From Methanococcoides sp052057775 (GTDB lineage Archaea > Halobacteriota > Methanosarcinia > Methanosarcinales > Methanosarcinaceae): a DNA stretch of 64,000 nt. Position numbers and translations under genes: made by a program. The DNA lies in contig NZ_CP195121.1 of the NCBI RefSeq assembly GCF_052057775.1, forward strand, positions 1,178,001-1,242,000, written 5' to 3'. Shown here piece by piece: positions 25,997-35,437 of the stretch. The stretch's first letter is position 1; each line of letters begins with the position of its first letter. The notes under the pieces are model-generated. The model saw nothing but the letters and a program-made list of their open reading frames with translations. It was not told the DNA's origin and did not search any database.

Positions 25997-26488
25997 ATGA
26001 GCACCATCGAAAATCTCAAAGAGGCATTTGCCGGCGAATCAATGGCAAACAGGAAGTATCTTGCTTTTGCAAAAATGGCTGATAAGGAAGGTTTCACAAA
26101 GATCGCCAAACTGTTCAGGGCTGCAGCATATGCGGAAACCGTCCATGCTCATAACCACCTTAAAGTCCTTGGGGAGGTAAAGAGCACTCAGGAGAACCTT
26201 CAGGAAGCAATATCCGGCGAGACTATGGAATTCAACGAAATGTATCCTGCCTTTATCGAGGAAGCAGAAAAGGAAGGCAACAAACAGGCAGTTCGCAGCT
26301 TTGATCTTGCGAACAAGGTCGAGAAGGTCCACGCCGAGCTCTACCAGAAGGCACTGGACAACATGGATGGCGATGAGGACGTTGACTACTATGTATGTGA
26401 GGTGTGTGGTTATACCGTGGAAGGCGAAGCACCTGAAAGGTGTCCTGTGTGCGGAGCTGTTCATTCTAAGTTCACAAAGGTGGACTGA
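25997..26488 (+). CDS. Rubrerythrin
   Basis: The N-terminal four-helix diiron domain is seen in EAFAGESMANRKYLAFA, AAYAETVHAHNHL and QEAISGETMEFNEMYPAF with E-x-x-H-A-x-x-H-type pairs. A C-terminal rubredoxin-like domain follows (CEVCGYTV...CPVCGAVH). Rubrerythrins reduce hydrogen peroxide in anaerobes. Length 163 is standard for the short type. AATGGAGGAA places a ribosome site ten bases from the ATG. A rubredoxin or the HdrD electron pool could be donors, but no partner is adjacent. Confidence 0.93.
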   Translation: MSTIENLKEAFAGESMANRKYLAFAKMADKEGFTKIAKLFRAAAYAETVHAHNHLKVLGEVKSTQENLQEAISGETMEFNEMYPAFIEEAEKEGNKQAVRSFDLANKVEKVHAELYQKALDNMDGDEDVDYYVCEVCGYTVEGEAPERCPVCGAVHSKFTKVD

Positions 26489-26619
26489 ACAAAATACAAC
26501 TTTTTCTCAGGGCAGTCCAATTACTGCCTTTCAGTTTTTTCCCGTCCAGAATTTATATCATTATTAATTCTGGCTTTTTTATGACAGTATCGATACATAT
26601 TTTAATGGGGATAACGATT

Positions 26620-27615
26620 GTGAATCCCATGAAAGAAAGCAAAGACCTTGTAAACAGCAGCAACATCATGTTTGCAACTGTGCTTACCATGCTGCTCCTT
26701 GCTGCTCTTATAACGTTCGGGATGCTGACACCACTGATCGTCAGGCTGACCACAGGTGTCGAGATGAGCATGAGTGCAGAGTACTTCAACGGCCGAAGCG
26801 CTCTTCCCACAGCAGCACTGGTGATACTGCTTACGATGTGTTTGCTTTATGGATATTTCGGAGCCAGGAAGACACTGTTCGTTGGTGCTTTCACGGTGGC
26901 AATATCCGTTGCATTTGCTTTTCTTTCTCCTTTCGGGAATCTCCCTCTTGATGTGACCATACCAGTGGTCAGTATGGCACTGGTAACGACGTTCTATAAG
27001 ATCTACATGTCCATGCAAAGGGATTCTCGTGTAATGAAACTTCGGGGTGTCAGTGCACATGTGATACATCTCGGTATCATCCTTATTCTCATAGGTATTG
27101 TCGCCAGCAGTAACATGAAAGTTGATGGCTCTGCTGTGGTGTCTATGGACTCTGTCGGATAGTTCGAAGAGCAGAACTATATGGTCTCAGTGACCGGAAT
27201 GGATTCAACTTTCGAAGGTTCTCAATACAAAGAGTACCCCGGTTCTTCTTATGCTACCTACGTTGATTTTGATATCTACAGGAACGGGGCTTATTTTGAC
27301 AGTGGACAGATAAAATATATCACTGATTTCAAATGGGGACAAACGTACACAACTACTTATGTTAATCGTGGTGTGTTTGAAGAGCTCTTCATTGCTCCAA
27401 AGGCACTTAATGAGACCAGCGGTGAGGTTAGCGTCTACATGAGGACCGTACCTTTCATCACATTCATCTGGGGCGGCCTGTTCATTATGCTTGCCGGAAT
27501 TGCTTCTCTGGTACTGGTCGATTACTCGGTTGACGGTAGTTCCGCGAACACCCTTCCTAAGATCAAAGGGAAAAGGAACAAAGGTACTGAAGGACGCAAG
27601 GGGGGTAAAAAATGA
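26620..27615 (+). CDS. ccmF: CcmF-like heme lyase, C-terminal half, with in-frame TAG
   Basis: Two open segments in one frame are joined by a single TAG at 27160-27162 (...VVSMDSVG-TAG-FEEQNYMVSVTG...). The first has four transmembrane helices ending in HVIHLGIILILIGIVASSNMK; the second is the extracytoplasmic beta domain followed by a last helix (FITFIWGGLFIMLAGIASLVL). Together they match the C-terminal half of CcmF, which attaches heme to c-type cytochromes. TAG is probably read as pyrrolysine. GTG at 26620 follows GGGGAT by seven bases; ATG 26629 is another start. It overlaps the N-half gene by four bases. Confidence 0.7.
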
Positions 27616-28679
27616 ACTTCGGTATGATCCTCATATGGATAGCTTTTATCCTGGGTGCAGCTTCAACCGTATATTCCATCATCCACCTGAGGACGAACAA
27701 TACCCATGCAGGTTCACTTTCCAGGAAGCTTGAACTTGGCTGTACAGCCACGATAACACTTGCGATCCTGATGCTGACCTCTTATCTTGTCAAGGTATCG
27801 TCATCCTACGTTTATGTCTACATGCATTCAAGCGTCGACCTTGAGTTTGTCTACCGCCTTTCCGCATTATGGGCAGGCCAGGAAGGTTCCTTCCTGCTCT
27901 GGACATGGTTCATCCTGCTGATGCTTCTGGCAATTCAGTATACAGGGCACACGAAAGAGCTGTTCGATACCCGGATCATGAACATCACCCGTTCGATCTG
28001 TCTGTCCATCATCACGGTATTCCTGCTGTTGCTGGTACTGAAGAACCCGTTCTCCATGTACTACGGTGTCCTGGGTTCATACGCCGAGATCTCCAACTGG
28101 AACCCTTTCGTAGCAGCATACCCGCTTGCGGACGGTCAGGGTATGAACCCTCTCCTGAGGAACCCATGGATGGCAGTCCACCCTCCGGTGCTGTTCCTTG
28201 GGTATGCGGCCTTTACAATTCCCTTTGCAGCTGCTATTGCTACCCTTCTAATCGATGATGGTAGGTGGGTCAGGATATCCAGGGACTGGATGAGGGTGGC
28301 ATGGCTTTTCCTCACTGCAGGTATAGGTCTTGGCGGATTCTGGGCATATGAGGTCCTTGGCTGGGGTGCATGGTACTGGACATGGGACCCTGTCGAGACA
28401 TCATCACTGATCCCCTGGATAACAGCTACAGCTTACCTGCATTCCCAGACAAGGGTCCAACATGGTGAATACAGGTTCCTTGCACCGATGCTCGCTGTGG
28501 TATCCTTCATACTGGTCATATTCGCAACATTCGTCACACGCAGCGGCATGTGGGTGTCTGTACATTCATGGCAGGACTTCACCCTTGAGGGTATGGTCAT
28601 TGCGATCTTCCTGGTGATGCTGCTTGTTTCAAGTGTAGTACTGCTTGTAAGAAGGTACTTCGAGGAAAGTGAGGGCTGA
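27612..28679 (+). CDS. ccmF: CcmF/CcsA-type heme lyase, N-terminal half
   Basis: A 355-residue membrane protein with about nine helices. It carries the heme-handling tryptophan-rich motif GWGAWYWTWDPVETSSLIPW (near residue 256) and flanking conserved His (HPPVLFLGY, HSQTRVQHG). WAGQEGSFLLWTW is typical of CcmF/NrfE. Its start overlaps the stop of the C-half gene by four bases, so CcmF is encoded as two coupled genes in reversed order. It is likely needed for cytochrome c, which methylotrophic methanogens have. Other ccm genes are not in this window. Confidence 0.85.
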   Translation: MNFGMILIWIAFILGAASTVYSIIHLRTNNTHAGSLSRKLELGCTATITLAILMLTSYLVKVSSSYVYVYMHSSVDLEFVYRLSALWAGQEGSFLLWTWFILLMLLAIQYTGHTKELFDTRIMNITRSICLSIITVFLLLLVLKNPFSMYYGVLGSYAEISNWNPFVAAYPLADGQGMNPLLRNPWMAVHPPVLFLGYAAFTIPFAAAIATLLIDDGRWVRISRDWMRVAWLFLTAGIGLGGFWAYEVLGWGAWYWTWDPVETSSLIPWITATAYLHSQTRVQHGEYRFLAPMLAVVSFILVIFATFVTRSGMWVSVHSWQDFTLEGMVIAIFLVMLLVSSVVLLVRRYFEESEG

Positions 28680-28777
28680 GCTCAAACAAAACGATGTCAA
28701 TTCAGATATGATGTCAATGAGAAAGGCCGGATCTATCTGAAAAAGGACAAAACTAATTAAAAAAGTGTAAAAGAAGA

Positions 28778-29482
28778 TCAGGCGAATCTGAAATAGATCC
28801 TCCTGTTGTTCTTTCCCTTATTTTCGGCCTTGAAGATTTCGATATGCGGGATCTCGCCTGTATTTTTAACGTGTGTACCGCCGCATGCCTGGTCATCGAT
28901 CTCAGGAATTCTGATAACACGTATCTCTTCGATCTCCGGAGGGAATGCGTTCTTGAGCTTGACTACGGAGGGTATTGTTAGTGCTTCTTCTCTTGGGAGG
29001 ATGTCTATCTTCACATCGATCGCCCTGTCGATGACCTCATTGACCTTTGCCTCGTATGAGTCGATCTGCTCCCTGTCGAAGTTCTCCAGATTGAAGTCCA
29101 CACGTGTCTTGTCCTCTGCTATCTGGTTCCCGGAGATCTTTGCTCCGGTCTCATTGTGTATGATGGCACTGAGGATGTGGGATGCAGTGTGGTAGTTCAT
29201 GAAAAGGGTTCGTCTGTCCTGGTCGATGATGCCTTTGACCTTATCGCCTTCCTTAAGTCCGGGTTCACTGACCTCATGGCTTATCTGCCCGTCGAACTTC
29301 CCGACGAACACGACCCTGTATTCCTTTCCATCGCTGACCAGAACTCCGGTATCATGTGGCTGGCCACCGGATTCAGGGTAGAATGCCGTTCTGTCAAGAA
29401 CAACGAATTTGTCATCCTTCACGCTCGTCACAGTTGCTTCGAATTCCCTGAGGTAACAGTCTTTCAGATAAAGTGCTTCCAT
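28778..29482 (-). CDS. alaX: Alanyl-tRNA editing protein AlaX-M
   Basis: A 234-residue trans-editing hydrolase that removes Ser or Gly from mischarged tRNA-Ala. DRTAFYPESGGQPHDTG is the N-terminal glycine-rich loop, HTASHILSAI holds the H-x3-H zinc motif, and DQACGGTHVKNTGEI supplies the C-x-x-x-H zinc ligands. Length fits the M (medium) type without the C-Ala domain. It lies 59 bases downstream of endA and could be the end of that transcript. Confidence 0.92.
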   Translation of the reverse strand: MEALYLKDCYLREFEATVTSVKDDKFVVLDRTAFYPESGGQPHDTGVLVSDGKEYRVVFVGKFDGQISHEVSEPGLKEGDKVKGIIDQDRRTLFMNYHTASHILSAIIHNETGAKISGNQIAEDKTRVDFNLENFDREQIDSYEAKVNEVIDRAIDVKIDILPREEALTIPSVVKLKNAFPPEIEEIRVIRIPEIDDQACGGTHVKNTGEIPHIEIFKAENKGKNNRRIYFRFA

Positions 29483-29541
29483 GCCGGATTATTTGAAAAG
29501 ATAGTTAATAAATGTTATTTTGAAGAGTGATCCTGAGAAGA

Positions 29542-30597
29542 TCACATCTTCACTCTTCCGATATCAATGTAGTCGATTCCCTCATCTTCAGAGATAGCAT
29601 ACAACATACTTTTCCTGACACTGTTTGCCAGACGGATTGCCCTCGACATTACAGGAAGTGTAAATTCATGGTCCGCAGGTATGGAGTGCACAAGGTATTC
29701 CGAGTGTGGCATCTTTGCAGGCGACTCCACCTGGCTGTAGACACGGAAATGGCTGCCAAACTTGAATCCGGTCTTCGGCACAACTCCCATCTCACGAAGG
29801 TCTGTGTACACACTGCTTTTCAGGTGGAACTCCGGTTCGATCTTTGAAGCGATCTCTGTGAACGAATCGCTGTTCATTGGATTGTCCTGACGGTCTTTGA
29901 CATTTATCACACCGTTGTCAAGCAGGTAGCGTGATTCCACAAGTGATAACTGAAGCCTCTGCTTGTCAAGTGGCTTGCCATAGAAACCGTTCTCGAACAG
30001 TGAGGTTGATGCATCCTCATCCCAGATGATGACCCTGTCCTCGAGGAACGTCGCTTCAGTATTGATGTCCGGGTACAGTGTATCTCCCATTCCACCTTTT
30101 ATTCTCGGTCTCTTCACCTCATAGAACGTGATGTCACTCTCTTCGTCCACGATGGCGAGGATCATCTGCTTGCGGACATTTTCGGCTGCGTTCAGTGATC
30201 TCAGGAGGTCCTTGAGCGGCATTGGAACCCTTTCTGACCTGACATATACGAACTGCTTTGCAGCACCTTTTCCCGGATGGCTTCCACGGGGGTATATGCG
30301 GAAATCAGTAACTCCCGGCTGGACGTAGAACCCTCTTTCCCTGAGGTCCTTGTAAACGATATATTTAAGCTCGAAAGCCGGTTGCAGGGTTGAAGCGGTC
30401 TTGAAGAATCCTGCAAAATCAAGTACCTTCCCGTTATGCTCAACATCGATCTTCCCGCGGTATGCAAGATATGCAGCTTCAATGAGTGTAAGTTCCAGAC
30501 CATTGTTCTTTGGTCTGCCGTAGTAACCGGTATTATAAAGTTCGTTGATCCCTTTCTTCTCCACAAGAACACGGTCTTTGATTATTTCTGCTTTCAA
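29542..30597 (-). CDS. endA: tRNA-splicing endonuclease, duplicated (alpha2) type
   Basis: The 351-residue protein contains two EndA repeats in tandem (GINELYNTGYYGRPKNNGLE... and STSLFENGFYGKPLDKQRLQ...), the form that works as a homodimer. The catalytic triad Tyr-His-Lys is in the second repeat: FRVYSQ, EYLVHSIP and SVRKSMLY. It cuts archaeal tRNA introns. Its start overlaps the end of cfbB by four bases, so it is read from the F430 operon message. Confidence 0.93.
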   Translation of the reverse strand: MKAEIIKDRVLVEKKGINELYNTGYYGRPKNNGLELTLIEAAYLAYRGKIDVEHNGKVLDFAGFFKTASTLQPAFELKYIVYKDLRERGFYVQPGVTDFRIYPRGSHPGKGAAKQFVYVRSERVPMPLKDLLRSLNAAENVRKQMILAIVDEESDITFYEVKRPRIKGGMGDTLYPDINTEATFLEDRVIIWDEDASTSLFENGFYGKPLDKQRLQLSLVESRYLLDNGVINVKDRQDNPMNSDSFTEIASKIEPEFHLKSSVYTDLREMGVVPKTGFKFGSHFRVYSQVESPAKMPHSEYLVHSIPADHEFTLPVMSRAIRLANSVRKSMLYAISEDEGIDYIDIGRVKM

Positions 30598-32066
30598 GCT
30601 TTTTCCCTCCTGTATCTTGCTGCAGCTTCCACAAAGGATGTGGCAAATTCCCTGTAAGAGGATGCCTCCAGATGGGCATATGCTCCAAGGGTGTTATTTT
30701 TGATAAGACCATCCCATCCATCCTTTATGCCGGTTCCGCGTGACAGTTTTATGGCGAACTTCGCATCGGATGGAAGTTCTGTTACCTCGGAATGGTGGAA
30801 CTCATGTCCTATGAAGGAGTTCCCGCACTTGCCGATGACCGTATCGACATCTAGTTCTCCGATATTGTAGCTGACCACACGTTTGTGCCCCATCAGTGAA
30901 TGTCCGGGCAGGGCCCCGACCATCTCATGCGTGGATTCCGGCATTTCAGCCATGTGGTATGTTCCTTTCCCCTTCACGCCTGTGGTGATGCGTTCTGTGA
31001 GGTACATCAGGCCACCGCATTCTCCATAGATGGGTAGTCCTTCTTCGGATGCCTTCCGGATATCCTTCCTCATGCTCTCGTTTGCTTCCAGTTCGGAAGC
31101 GAAAAGCTCCGGATACCCGCCGCCGAGGTAAAGCGCATCCACATCCGGCAGATGCCTGTCATGGATCGGGCTGAAATACTCTATCTTTGCTCCTGCAAGC
31201 TCCAGAAGCTCAAGGTTGTTATGATAATAGAAATTGAAACCCTCATCAAGTGCGATACCGATCACAGGAGCATCTCCTTCAAGTTCGCTTGCTGTGAAAA
31301 CCGAAGTTTCCGGTCTTTCCACAGGTTCGGCCTGTCCTGCAAGCTCCAGTACTTTGTCGATGTCGATGCCTTCGGACACTCTCTTCTCGATAGCAGCGAT
31401 CCGTTCGTCAAGATCGTTGATCCTGCGCCTTTCCTCGATGGCAGGGACAAGTCCCAGATGGCGCATGGATATCTGCATTGCGCTGTCCCTCGGGATTATT
31501 CCCAGCACTGGAACGCCTGTGAAGTGCTCAACTGCCTCCTTTGCTTTTTGAGCATGTCTCATGCCGCCGATATTGTTCAATATCACGCCGACAATGTTGA
31601 CTTCAGGGTCGAAGTTCTTGTAGCCGTTCACAAGGGCGGCGGCGGAACGTGTGATACTGCGTGCGTTGATTATCAGAATAACAGGACAGTTCAGCATCTT
31701 GGCAACCTGGGCAGTGCTCCCTGTCTCTCCAAGACTCTCCAGTCCCTCGAAAAGTCCTCTCACGCCTTCGATAACAGCAATATCCGCTTTCCCATCGACC
31801 TCACATGCATGTGTGAACACATCGAGCACGCCTTCTTCTCCCATGAGGTAGCCGTCAAGGTTGCGTGCACGGCGTCCTGTTATCTCAGAGTGGTAGCTGG
31901 GATCGATGTAGTCAAGAGCCACTTTGAACGGCTGTACACTGTATCCTCTGGAAGTGAGGGCCGCAAGCAGTCCCGCCGTGATGGTGGTCTTGCCTGAGGA
32001 CGACCTGTCGGCTGCCAGGAGGATCCTTGGCATGTCCATTTTCCTGTCTGCAGTTTCTTCCGGCAT
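30594..32066 (-). CDS. cfbB: Ni-sirohydrochlorin a,c-diamide synthase CfbB
   Basis: The 490-residue amidotransferase of the CobB/CbiA type has an N-terminal P-loop (AADRSSSGKTTITAGL), ALDYIDPSYH, VIEGVRGLFEG, and a C-terminal class I glutaminase-like half with YGECGGLMYL. It is the ATP- and glutamine-dependent enzyme that amidates Ni-sirohydrochlorin in coenzyme F430 synthesis. Operon context with cfbC, D, E and A rather than cobalamin genes supports the F430 role. The gene follows cfbC by 13 bases. Confidence 0.92.
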   Translation of the reverse strand: MPEETADRKMDMPRILLAADRSSSGKTTITAGLLAALTSRGYSVQPFKVALDYIDPSYHSEITGRRARNLDGYLMGEEGVLDVFTHACEVDGKADIAVIEGVRGLFEGLESLGETGSTAQVAKMLNCPVILIINARSITRSAAALVNGYKNFDPEVNIVGVILNNIGGMRHAQKAKEAVEHFTGVPVLGIIPRDSAMQISMRHLGLVPAIEERRRINDLDERIAAIEKRVSEGIDIDKVLELAGQAEPVERPETSVFTASELEGDAPVIGIALDEGFNFYYHNNLELLELAGAKIEYFSPIHDRHLPDVDALYLGGGYPELFASELEANESMRKDIRKASEEGLPIYGECGGLMYLTERITTGVKGKGTYHMAEMPESTHEMVGALPGHSLMGHKRVVSYNIGELDVDTVIGKCGNSFIGHEFHHSEVTELPSDAKFAIKLSRGTGIKDGWDGLIKNNTLGAYAHLEASSYREFATSFVEAAARYRREKA

Positions 32067-32079
32067 GAGATGTCTCTTT

Positions 32080-32889
32080 TTATCTTGTAAGTTCTCTCAG
32101 GCGCTCATCATCAAGAGCTTCGGGCATGACCGAGCTGTTCCTTTCCATGATGGCCTTTGCGAGTTTGCGATAGACCTGTGCAACATTGGAGTCAGGTGCT
32201 TTTTCCATAACAGAGAATCCGTCCCTCTCGCAGTCCTGTACGATCTGCTCCTTCGGGATGAATGCCATGAGCTCGCTTCCGATCTCTGATGCGAACTTTG
32301 TGACGATCTCTTCCTCACGGCTTACACTGCGGGAGTTACAGATGATGCCGCTGAGGGGCGTGTTGATCTTTGCCAGTCCTCTGCAGATGTTGTTCGCTGC
32401 ATAGAGTGGCATGTACTCGCCTGATGTCAGCACGTATGCTTCCTTCACAAGTCCCTTGCGTATAGGTGCGACAAAACCGCCACACACGATATCTCCGGGG
32501 ACGTCATAGATGATGAGGTCCATTTCGTTGAGTGACTTCGAGATCTTCTTGAGGGTCTGGATAGCAACGATAATTCCACGTCCCGCACAGCCGATACCCG
32601 GCTCAGGTCCGCCTACTTCGACGCATTTGACGCCCTTGTAGCCTTCATAGATCACATCTTCCTCTTTCACATCGACGCCGTCACGCAGAAGGTCGAGGAT
32701 TGTCGGTATGCGCTTACCTCCGAGCAATGTGATGGATGAGTCGCTCTTCGGGTCACAGCCGATGATCATTACCTTGTATCCCTCATCCGCACAGGCAGCT
32801 GCAACATTGGATGCGGTGCTTGATTTTCCGATACCGCCCTTCCCATAGATGGCTATTCTTTTTTGTTCTGTCATCTCTGAACTCTCCAT
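32080..32889 (-). CDS. cfbC: NifH-like reductase component of F430 synthase system, CfbC
   Basis: A 269-residue nitrogenase-iron-protein homologue: IYGKGGIGKSSTASN (Walker A near residue 15), GCDPKSDSS, and the two cluster-ligating Cys in GIGCAGRG and GDIVCGGF. CfbC passes electrons to CfbD for the reductive ring closure of F430. Directly abutted by cfbD (32890), which lies upstream in transcription. No nif genes are nearby, so this is not a nitrogenase part. Confidence 0.95.
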   Translation of the reverse strand: MESSEMTEQKRIAIYGKGGIGKSSTASNVAAACADEGYKVMIIGCDPKSDSSITLLGGKRIPTILDLLRDGVDVKEEDVIYEGYKGVKCVEVGGPEPGIGCAGRGIIVAIQTLKKISKSLNEMDLIIYDVPGDIVCGGFVAPIRKGLVKEAYVLTSGEYMPLYAANNICRGLAKINTPLSGIICNSRSVSREEEIVTKFASEIGSELMAFIPKEQIVQDCERDGFSVMEKAPDSNVAQVYRKLAKAIMERNSSVMPEALDDERLRELTR

Positions 32890-34005
32890 TTAGATGGATT
32901 CCTTTGCAACTTCCCTTAATGTGGCTCCGAACTCGGACTCTACGATGTGGTTGACACCAAGTGTCTTTGGATGAAGGTCGATCTCCACGAGCACGTGCTC
33001 ATGTCCCAGTTCCTTGAGAGGAAGTACCTGTCTTGGCCCGTTGGTGACGGAGATTATCTCCATGCCGGAGATGTGGTCCATTGGTACGGCGTGTGGAACT
33101 CCGGTGATCACGACAAAATCATAATAGCTGTATTTCTCCTTGATCAGCTTGTCAATGATAGCACCCGCAACCGGGTACTCGTCCAGTCCGCCAATGATCT
33201 CATGTATCTTGATGCCCTTTTCCTCAAAGTCGTTCATGATGCATTCTGCATGGTGGCGAACCCTCGGGAGTCCAAGACCAGTGTCTGTGTTGGACATATT
33301 GATGATATTATCAGCCTTGCCAAGCTGTTCAGCGACCTCGTTCACAGCGACCGTGATGTCTGCGAACATGTAACCGGTCTCTTTCTTGGCGTTCATTATA
33401 GTAATTCCGCGCTTGCCTTCCTTGAGAAGTTCGATGATCCTCTGTGCCACCTTGTACTTCACATCACCGCGGGATGGTGCAAGGTATTCCTTACTTGCAG
33501 CACCGTGGCGCAGTTCGACGTTGGTGGCCTCTTCCAGAAGATGCTGCTGTCTCTTGAACTCATCTCTGTCGATGATGCCTGCATCAAGGGCAGATTCCAG
33601 TGCGAAGAGTACACCTTTGGTGTTGTTCCTGTATCCGGCATGAACTTCCACTTCGATTACAGGTACATCAAGATTGGCTTCCATTATAGGTTCACGCATT
33701 TCTTCGCCTATGATCATGCTTGCGCAGGTTCCTACGACCCCGATAAGCTTGGGGTGGAACATGTCGTTTACCTTATGGAGTATGTTGACAAGTGCATCAT
33801 GTCCTCCGAAAACGAAACCACTTTCGTCGAGGGCTGTTGTAACAACATGTATCCCGTCCTCTTCCAGCAGTCTTGCGTGTTTGAAAGAGCATCCCGGTGG
33901 TCCGTGAAGTATCGCAACATCAACGTTCAGGTCCCTCAAAGTGTACAATGCAGCCACGATGGAGCTTGGTCGTGGGTGTATGATAGAAATGTTCTTGTTT
34001 TCCAT
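32890..34005 (-). CDS. cfbD: NifD-like catalytic component CfbD
   Basis: A 371-residue homologue of nitrogenase alpha subunit: HPRPSSIVAALYTLRDLNVD, LHGPPGCSFKHARLL with a conserved Cys, GVVGTCASMIIGEEM with a second Cys, and VHAGYRNNTKG. With CfbC it catalyses the six-electron reduction and gamma-lactam ring formation on Ni-sirohydrochlorin diamide. It is immediately upstream of cfbC, with a shared transcript. Confidence 0.94.
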   Translation of the reverse strand: MENKNISIIHPRPSSIVAALYTLRDLNVDVAILHGPPGCSFKHARLLEEDGIHVVTTALDESGFVFGGHDALVNILHKVNDMFHPKLIGVVGTCASMIIGEEMREPIMEANLDVPVIEVEVHAGYRNNTKGVLFALESALDAGIIDRDEFKRQQHLLEEATNVELRHGAASKEYLAPSRGDVKYKVAQRIIELLKEGKRGITIMNAKKETGYMFADITVAVNEVAEQLGKADNIINMSNTDTGLGLPRVRHHAECIMNDFEEKGIKIHEIIGGLDEYPVAGAIIDKLIKEKYSYYDFVVITGVPHAVPMDHISGMEIISVTNGPRQVLPLKELGHEHVLVEIDLHPKTLGVNHIVESEFGATLREVAKESI

Positions 34006-34034
34006 GATAGGTCCTCATTTTTCATTGATCGTTT

Positions 34035-35420
34035 TTATCTGAAGCATTTAACACATAGTATAATAATGTCACTCGCATCGGTATTTTCCCGTGCAATGGA
34101 TAGTCCGTCCTCAAATGTTCCTGCATAATATGCGTCATCATATTTTATATCACGCATCCGGTCTCCAACAAGCACTATCCTGTCAAGAAGTATCCCGTTC
34201 TCCACCAGGAAATCCGATACATCTTCCGGTGGAAGGCCTTCACATACCTGTTCGGCTTCCTCTCCTAGCACCATGACAATTTTCCCGCCATTAAAGGAAC
34301 CTGTATCCGCCTTTATTCCGGAAGCGTAATCAAGTGCCTTTTTCACAGAACGGATGTCCATGCCCGAATTGGAGTTATCAATAAGTATCCTGCCTTCGAG
34401 CTCATCTTTCACCATCCTTCCCGTAAGGCCCCTGAAATTATGTAATGTCTCAACGATCTGCTTATCTTCAATTCCCATTTTTATTGAGATCGCTGCAGCT
34501 CCAGAGAGTGCAGTCAGGTAAGCGGTAAGGTCGAATCCCTCCTCCATGGCAACTTCAATTGTCCGGTCCTTTGAAGAGATCACAACATTGTTCCCGGTGA
34601 CCCCAAGATCAACATTTGCGGCCTTATCTTTATTATCACTGAATGTGATAAGTTCAATACCTTTCTCAGCAGCCCTTTGCAGTGCTTTTCCGGCACCTAC
34701 GTTGATAAATGCCAGGCTTCCTTCCTTTGCATTATCCAGTATCTGCAACTTTGCATCGCTTGCAAGACCGGTATTGTTTGCGATTCCGTAGTCCTGCTCA
34801 AGGGACGTTATGACCCCGATATCGGCACACCCTGTGCCGCCGATGGAAGTCTCGAAGATGAACACTTCAGGCCTGATGTTCGAATCTTCTATTTTTTCGA
34901 TAGCAGAAAGGATGCTTCCGGGGGCTATGCTGAGTCCTTTATGGATGATGGTTGCAATGCCGTTCTTCCAGTGTTCCAGTCCCCTTGATGTGTGAAGTAC
35001 AACATCCAGACTTCTTGAGAGGATGTCTGCAAGGATGGATGCGGTGCTGGTCTTGGCCTTTGTGCCGGTCAGTTCGATGACCTTTATGCCTGAAAGCCGT
35101 TCACTCTCCAGAATAAGTTCGCCTACCGCTTTGTGGTGGCTGATGATGGTGTTCCCTTTTTCCTTTGCATTTTTGAGAACATGCAATTCAGGATTGAGGT
35201 GTACAGGTGCGACTATTGTCTCAGTGGCTCTGAGCTCAAAAGGCTCTCTGGAAGAAAAAACAGGGAATATCTCCTGCAGGTCGGAGATCGTCGCTTTGTC
35301 CAGTGTATCATAGACATCAATGGCACGGACATTGTATCCAAGTCGTACCATCTCTTTTGCAATTGGTATGCCGGCGTGCGTCAGGTCGAGCACGACAGCA
35401 TCCCTCTGACCTGCAGTCAT
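34035..35420 (-). CDS. cfbE: Coenzyme F430 synthase CfbE (Mur ligase-like)
   Basis: The 461-residue protein of the Mur ligase fold has a P-loop GTKAKTSTASILAD near residue 118 and a central domain with IFETSIGGTGCADIGVITSL. CfbE performs the last step, ATP-dependent closure of the carbocyclic six-membered ring giving F430. It lies between cfbA (17 bases) and cfbD (29 bases), as the second gene of the operon. Confidence 0.92.
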   Translation of the reverse strand: MTAGQRDAVVLDLTHAGIPIAKEMVRLGYNVRAIDVYDTLDKATISDLQEIFPVFSSREPFELRATETIVAPVHLNPELHVLKNAKEKGNTIISHHKAVGELILESERLSGIKVIELTGTKAKTSTASILADILSRSLDVVLHTSRGLEHWKNGIATIIHKGLSIAPGSILSAIEKIEDSNIRPEVFIFETSIGGTGCADIGVITSLEQDYGIANNTGLASDAKLQILDNAKEGSLAFINVGAGKALQRAAEKGIELITFSDNKDKAANVDLGVTGNNVVISSKDRTIEVAMEEGFDLTAYLTALSGAAAISIKMGIEDKQIVETLHNFRGLTGRMVKDELEGRILIDNSNSGMDIRSVKKALDYASGIKADTGSFNGGKIVMVLGEEAEQVCEGLPPEDVSDFLVENGILLDRIVLVGDRMRDIKYDDAYYAGTFEDGLSIARENTDASDIIILCVKCFR

Positions 35421-35437
35421 ATTAAGTGAGTTTCTAT

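Noticed and set aside
31152..31997. Plus-strand open frame of 281 codons opposite cfbB
   Set aside because: Antisense shadow of a well-identified gene; no ribosome site or motif.
30594..32066. Cobyrinate a,c-diamide synthase of cobalamin synthesis
   Set aside because: The family is shared, but the neighbours are F430 genes, so CfbB is the better call.
32080..34005. Nitrogenase nifH/nifD
   Set aside because: Both proteins are in the F430 operon with cfbA, E and B and no other nif genes are present; the F430 assignment explains them.
32947..34128. Long plus-strand open frame of 393 codons opposite cfbD
   Set aside because: It is the antisense shadow of cfbD, which has full nitrogenase-like motifs; Cys and His rich reading is typical of such shadows.
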